From the NCBI GenBank assembly GCA_002418825.1, contig DIEW01000019.1, forward strand, positions 20,476 through 29,629: 9,154 nucleotides of DNA. Reading direction: 5' to 3'. The notes below the pieces were generated by a model, which made no database searches, was not told the DNA's origin, and saw only the letters and a program-made list of their open reading frames with translations. This stretch comes from Syntrophaceae bacterium UBA5764. Its GTDB lineage: Bacteria; Desulfobacterota; Syntrophia; Syntrophales; Smithellaceae. Position 1 is the first letter of the stretch, and each line of letters opens with the position of its first letter. A program made the position numbers and the translations under genes. Shown piece by piece: positions 6,232 to 9,154 of this stretch.

Positions 6232-7188
6232 ATGAACGGCGCAGTGATTATCGACAAACCGGCAGGAAAAACCTCTCATGATGTTGTCAGAGAAGTGAAA
6301 AAAATCCTCGGTGCCAAAAAAGCCGGACACACTGGAACACTTGACCCCATGGCAACTGGTGTTCTCCCTGTTTGCTTGAACGAAGCAACCAAGTTGACTG
6401 GTTTTCTGGCATCGCAGGACAAGGAATATTTGGCCACAATGCTGCTGGGAGTAACAACAGACACTCTGGATATCGGGGGAAAAATTGTCAGCGAATCCGA
6501 TAAAATTCCAGCGGAAGAGGAGATTCGTGCGTTACTGGCACGCTTAACAGGAAAAATCAAACAGATTCCTCCCGCATATTCAGCAGTAAAATACCACGGC
6601 AAACCCCTGTACAAATGGACAAGGAAAGGCATTTTCCCCGAAACCGCGCCCCGTGAGGCGGAAATTTATAATATTATTATCGAAAATATTTCTTTGCCCA
6701 CTGTAACGTTCAGAGTGGTATGTTCCAAAGGAACCTATATACGAACTCTGTGCTCGGATATTGGTGAAAAACTTTGTTGCGGAGCATGTTTATCCGCATT
6801 GCGGCGCCTACGCAGCGGTTTTTTTTCCGAAGATATGGCCGTAACCCTCAACAGTGAGGAAAACGAAAATTACGAGTACTCGGGCAAAAAATCCGAACTT
6901 CTGAAAAACATGCTGCCAATGGCAAAATTAATGCCGTCACTGGAAGTAATTGAAGTAGAAGACAGTTTTGCCGACAAGATAGCTAACGGATGGCAACCTT
7001 CCGTGGCCATGATGAAGACCCATGTTCTCCCTTCCCTTGATCAGGGAGATATGATAAAGTTTATAAACAGTGAAGGAAAGCTGATAGCTCTGGCGGAGAT
7101 AACAGTTGCAGCAAATAAATTAAGGCATTTAGACGAAAATTATCCCGCCGCAAAAATTGTGAGAGTGTTCAACAATATCAGCAACTAA
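6232..7188 (+). CDS. truB: tRNA pseudouridine(55) synthase TruB
   Basis: TruB converts U55 in the T loop of most tRNAs to pseudouridine and also acts as a tRNA chaperone. The product is 318 aa (E. coli 314). It opens with GAVIIDKPAGKTSHDVV. The catalytic motif GHTGTLDPMATG spans 32-43, with nucleophile Asp38. KEYLA (64-68) carries the conserved Tyr66, and PPAYSAVKYHGKPLY lies at 113-127. GTYIRTLCSDIG is at 167-178, with the conserved Arg171. The C-terminal PUA-like region is at about 235-318. In the segment GACLSALRRLRSG (184-196) a Cys stands where I would expect His in many relatives. A short charged stretch rich in Glu, Asn and Lys (about 207-224) looks like an insertion before the C-terminal region. 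The gene starts 3 bp after the previous stop. Confidence 0.97.
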   Translation: MNGAVIIDKPAGKTSHDVVREVKKILGAKKAGHTGTLDPMATGVLPVCLNEATKLTGFLASQDKEYLATMLLGVTTDTLDIGGKIVSESDKIPAEEEIRALLARLTGKIKQIPPAYSAVKYHGKPLYKWTRKGIFPETAPREAEIYNIIIENISLPTVTFRVVCSKGTYIRTLCSDIGEKLCCGACLSALRRLRSGFFSEDMAVTLNSEENENYEYSGKKSELLKNMLPMAKLMPSLEVIEVEDSFADKIANGWQPSVAMMKTHVLPSLDQGDMIKFINSEGKLIALAEITVAANKLRHLDENYPAAKIVRVFNNISN

Positions 7189-7196
7189 AAAATTTT

Positions 7197-7202
7197 TATA
7201 AT
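7197..7202 (+). promoter_or_regulatory. Possible -10 element upstream of rpsO
   Basis: A perfect TATAAT hexamer sits in the 46-bp AT-rich truB-rpsO gap. There is no good -35 at 16-18 bp (AATATC at 17 bp), so the case rests on the -10 alone. rpsO has its own promoter in E. coli, which makes an internal promoter here reasonable, but AT-rich gaps yield such hexamers by chance. Confidence 0.3.
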
Positions 7203-7220
7203 ATTAGGGATTTGATTATT

Positions 7221-7227
7221 TAGGAGG
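7221..7227 (+). promoter_or_regulatory. Strong ribosome binding site of rpsO
   Basis: TAGGAGG lies 7 bases before the GTG start of rpsO. It is the most consensus-like Shine-Dalgarno in the window and is what identifies GTG as the start. Confidence 0.85.
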
Positions 7228-7234
7228 AAAAAGC

Positions 7235-7501
7235 GTGTTAAATTTGGAAAAAAGAAAAACATTGATTGAAAACTACCGTCTTCATGAAAAGGATACCGGT
7301 TCACCGGAAGTCCAGATAGCACTTCTGAGCGCCAGAATCGAATACTTGACGGAACATTTCAAGGCCCACAAACAAGACCACCACTCACGGCGCGGATTAT
7401 TGAAATTGGTTGGCCAGAGAAGAAGGCTCCTTAACTACGTCAAAAATAACGACATCGAACGATATCGAAAGTTAGTTAAAAGTCTTGGACTCAGAAAATA
7501 A
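7235..7501 (+). CDS. rpsO: Small ribosomal subunit protein S15 (uS15)
   Basis: S15 binds 16S rRNA in the central domain at an early step of 30S assembly and later forms a bridge to the 50S subunit. The product is 88 aa (E. coli 89). It matches the family along its whole length: HEKDTGSPEVQIALLSARI (17-35), HKQDHHSRRGLLKLVGQRRR (45-64), and a C-terminal helix ending in GLRK. The start is GTG at 7235, set by a strong Shine-Dalgarno; no in-frame ATG would preserve the N-terminal helix. In E. coli S15 represses its own mRNA through a 5' pseudoknot. I see no convincing equivalent in the short 46-bp leader here. pnp follows after 137 bp, the usual rpsO-pnp pair. Confidence 0.98.
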   Translation: MLNLEKRKTLIENYRLHEKDTGSPEVQIALLSARIEYLTEHFKAHKQDHHSRRGLLKLVGQRRRLLNYVKNNDIERYRKLVKSLGLRK

Positions 7502-7503
7502 AA

Positions 7504-7569
7504 ATCTTCAATGGTGGAATTGTATAACTTATCGAATACCGACGCTGCTGAAGATGCAGACGTCAGGTA
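7504..7569 (+). promoter_or_regulatory. Structured rpsO-pnp spacer: bulged hairpin with potential loop-upstream pseudoknot
   Basis: A 12-bp stem forms from TACC-GACG-CTGC (7537-7548) and GCAG-CGTC-GGTA (7556-7559, 7561-7564, 7566-7569). Single bulged A residues sit at 7560 and 7565. The 7-base loop TGAAGAT (7549-7555) is the exact reverse complement of ATCTTCA (7504-7510), just after the rpsO stop, so a pseudoknot-like pairing is possible. No T run follows, so it is not an intrinsic terminator. E. coli has a pnp leader stem-loop cut by RNase III and used in PNPase autoregulation; a similar job is plausible here but is inference. No convincing promoter was found in the spacer. Confidence 0.6.
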
Positions 7570-7626
7570 ACGGGTGGAGCATTTTATCTTTGAACTTCGC
7601 CTTGGCACTCTTTTCGAAACTAAAAT

Positions 7627-7631
7627 GGAGG
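7627..7631 (+). promoter_or_regulatory. Ribosome binding site of pnp
   Basis: GGAGG lies 7 bases before the ATG at 7639 but only 3 bases before an out-of-frame ATG at 7635 that stops after three codons (Met-Asn-Gly). The spacing identifies 7639 as the pnp start. Confidence 0.8.
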
Positions 7632-7638
7632 AAAATGA

Positions 7639-9154
7639 ATGGGTAACGTATTTAGTACGGATTTTGCCGGACGTAATATTTCGCTGAAAGCAAATTATGT
7701 GGCCGGCCAAGCCGACGGCTCAATATTGGTTTATTATGGAGATACAGTAGTATTGGTCACGGCAGTTTCTTTAAAAACGGCGCGACAGGGGGTGGATTTC
7801 CTTCCGCTGACAGTGGACTATCAGGAAATGACTTTTGCCGCGGGTAAAATTCCAGGAGGATTTTTCAAGCGGGAAGGACGCCCCAATGAAAGAGAAATAC
7901 TAACATCGCGCCTAATCGACCGGTCGATCCGTCCGTTATTTCCCAAAGGATACTTCTTCGAAACGCAACTGGTGGCAACTGTTCTTTCCGTCGACAAGGA
8001 AAATGATTCCGACATCACGGCAATGATCGGCGCTTCTGTAGCGCTGGAAATATCTGATATTCCTTTTAAAGGACCGATTGCCGGCGTGCGTGTCGGGAAA
8101 ATAAACGGCGAGCTGGTCTGCAATGCTTCAACAGAAAAAATGGAGGAAAGTGAATTAAATATTTTCATGGTGGGCAGAAAAATAACCCCTTCCAAATCAG
8201 GCCAGCCTTACGATGTGGAACTGGTCATGGTGGAAGGAGACGCTAGAGAAGTCGAGGAGAGCGTGATTATTGATGCCATTAAATTCGGTCTGGAAGCCAT
8301 TCGTCCGGTCATCGACCTGCAGGACAAAATACGCGCCGCTATCGGTAAAAAGAAAAGACAGGTAGAGGAAGTGAAGGTAGACGGTGAGCTGGTCGCGCGT
8401 GTCAGCGCTGATTCCTTGGAAGGTTTGAAGGAAGCATACAACACACCCCGTAAACTTGAGCGCTACGCCAAGCTCGAGGCAGTCAGGGAAAAAACAATCA
8501 AAAATATCGGCGGGGATGATGCCGATTTGGCTGCAAAAACAGCGGGGATTATCGAAGACATGGAAAGACGTATTATGCGCAATATGATCATCAAAGATAA
8601 AAGAAGAATTGACGGAAGAACTTCCGTCGATATCCGGCCGATCAGCGCTGAAGTCAATGTTCTGCCGCGTGCTCACGGTTCAGCTTTATTCAATCGCGGC
8701 GAAACGCAGGCTCTGGTTGCTTTAACTTTGGGGACATCATCGGATGAACAACGCATGGATTATGTCAGCGGCGAAGAGTTGAGATCTTTCATTCTTCATT
8801 ACAACTTCCCTCCCTATTGCGTCGGCGAAGCCAAGCCGCTGCGCAGCCCCGGCAGAAGAGAAATCGGCCACGGCGCGCTGGCCAGAAAATCTCTTGTTCC
8901 GGTTTTACCTGCGCCAGAAGAATTTCCCTACACAATAAGAATTGTCTCGGAAATTCTTTCCTCCAACGGTTCATCATCCATGGCCACTGTTTGCGGCGGC
9001 ACTTTGTCCTTAATGGACGCGGGTGTGCCAATAAAAAGTATCGTTGCCGGAATCGCCATGGGCCTTTTAAAAGAAGATGACGATATTGTCATCCTCTCCG
9101 ACATTCTTGGTGATGAAGACCACGCCGGTGATATGGATTTCAAGGTTTGCGGTA
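7639..9154 (+). CDS. pnp: Polyribonucleotide nucleotidyltransferase (PNPase), 3' end outside window
   Basis: PNPase is a trimeric 3'-5' phosphorolytic exoribonuclease and RNA-tailing enzyme, and part of the degradosome in many bacteria. The frame is open from ATG 7639 to the window edge: 505 codons of roughly 700 expected, with no stop or frameshift. The first RNase PH-like domain (about 10-230) contains the RNA-contacting FFKREGRP loop (75-82) and LTSRLIDRSIRPLFP (89-103). An all-helical linker domain follows, to about 325. The second RNase PH domain holds DGRTSVDIRPI (about 326-336), the phosphate-binding SSNGSSSM (441-448), and GDEDHAGDMDFK, whose Asp494 and Asp500 correspond to the metal-binding pair of E. 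coli PNPase. The C-terminal KH and S1 RNA-binding domains must lie beyond the edge. Confidence 0.98.
   Translation, partial: MGNVFSTDFAGRNISLKANYVAGQADGSILVYYGDTVVLVTAVSLKTARQGVDFLPLTVDYQEMTFAAGKIPGGFFKREGRPNEREILTSRLIDRSIRPLFPKGYFFETQLVATVLSVDKENDSDITAMIGASVALEISDIPFKGPIAGVRVGKINGELVCNASTEKMEESELNIFMVGRKITPSKSGQPYDVELVMVEGDAREVEESVIIDAIKFGLEAIRPVIDLQDKIRAAIGKKKRQVEEVKVDGELVARVSADSLEGLKEAYNTPRKLERYAKLEAVREKTIKNIGGDDADLAAKTAGIIEDMERRIMRNMIIKDKRRIDGRTSVDIRPISAEVNVLPRAHGSALFNRGETQALVALTLGTSSDEQRMDYVSGEELRSFILHYNFPPYCVGEAKPLRSPGRREIGHGALARKSLVPVLPAPEEFPYTIRIVSEILSSNGSSSMATVCGGTLSLMDAGVPIKSIVAGIAMGLLKEDDDIVILSDILGDEDHAGDMDFKVCG

Noticed and set aside
7485..7528. Promoter for pnp from TTGGAC (7485-7490) and TATAAC (7523-7528)
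   Set aside because: The spacer is 32 bp, far too long, and no other -35 pairs with the TATAAC.
7602..7626. Promoter for pnp from TTGGCA (7602-7607) and TAAAAT (7621-7626)
   Set aside because: The -35-like hexamer is good but the spacer is only 13 bp, and the start point would fall inside the pnp coding sequence.
8817..9080. 87-codon + strand frame and overlapping minus-strand frames inside pnp
   Set aside because: They are Arg-rich shadows of an intact PNPase reading frame that carries the catalytic motifs.

Overview
The window is one strand-coherent block of housekeeping genes for RNA and ribosome function, all on the + strand. A partial tRNA-Gly(CCC) is followed by rimP, nusA, infB, a DUF503/YlxP-like gene, rbfA, a DHH/DHHA1 phosphoesterase of the NrnA type, truB, rpsO and the 5' two thirds of pnp. 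The last gene runs off the right edge and the tRNA is cut by the left edge. I see no mobile element, CRISPR array, phage gene or foreign-looking segment.

Organism: a Gram-negative-type bacterium of moderate GC content. The infB-DUF503-rbfA-DHH-truB-rpsO-pnp order, together with a NusA carrying only a short HhH tail, fits Desulfobacterota (former Deltaproteobacteria). A Syntrophus/Smithella-like lineage is possible. This is inferred from remembered gene order and protein flavour, not from a search.

Layout: 1-59 tRNA; 60-209 a leader with two hairpins and a candidate promoter; 210-7188 rimP to truB, tightly packed (the longest gap is 68 bp and two junctions overlap); 7189-7234 a short AT-rich gap with a TATAAT hexamer before rpsO; 7502-7638 a structured rpsO-pnp spacer; 7639-9154 pnp. 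No gene-free stretch reaches 300 bases.

How the genes work together: RimP and RbfA mature the 30S subunit, IF2 starts translation, S15 is an early 30S assembly protein, and TruB makes tRNA pseudouridine 55. NusA controls pausing, termination and antitermination. NrnA-type enzymes and PNPase complete RNA turnover.

No previously undescribed system is evident. The parts most worth a second look are regulatory: (1) a terminator-like hairpin between a candidate promoter and rimP, where NusA-dependent attenuation is plausible; (2) the rpsO-pnp spacer, where a 12-bp hairpin has a 7-nt loop exactly complementary to the bases just after the rpsO stop, suggesting a pseudoknot; (3) unusual start-site arrangements at rimP, rbfA and pnp.
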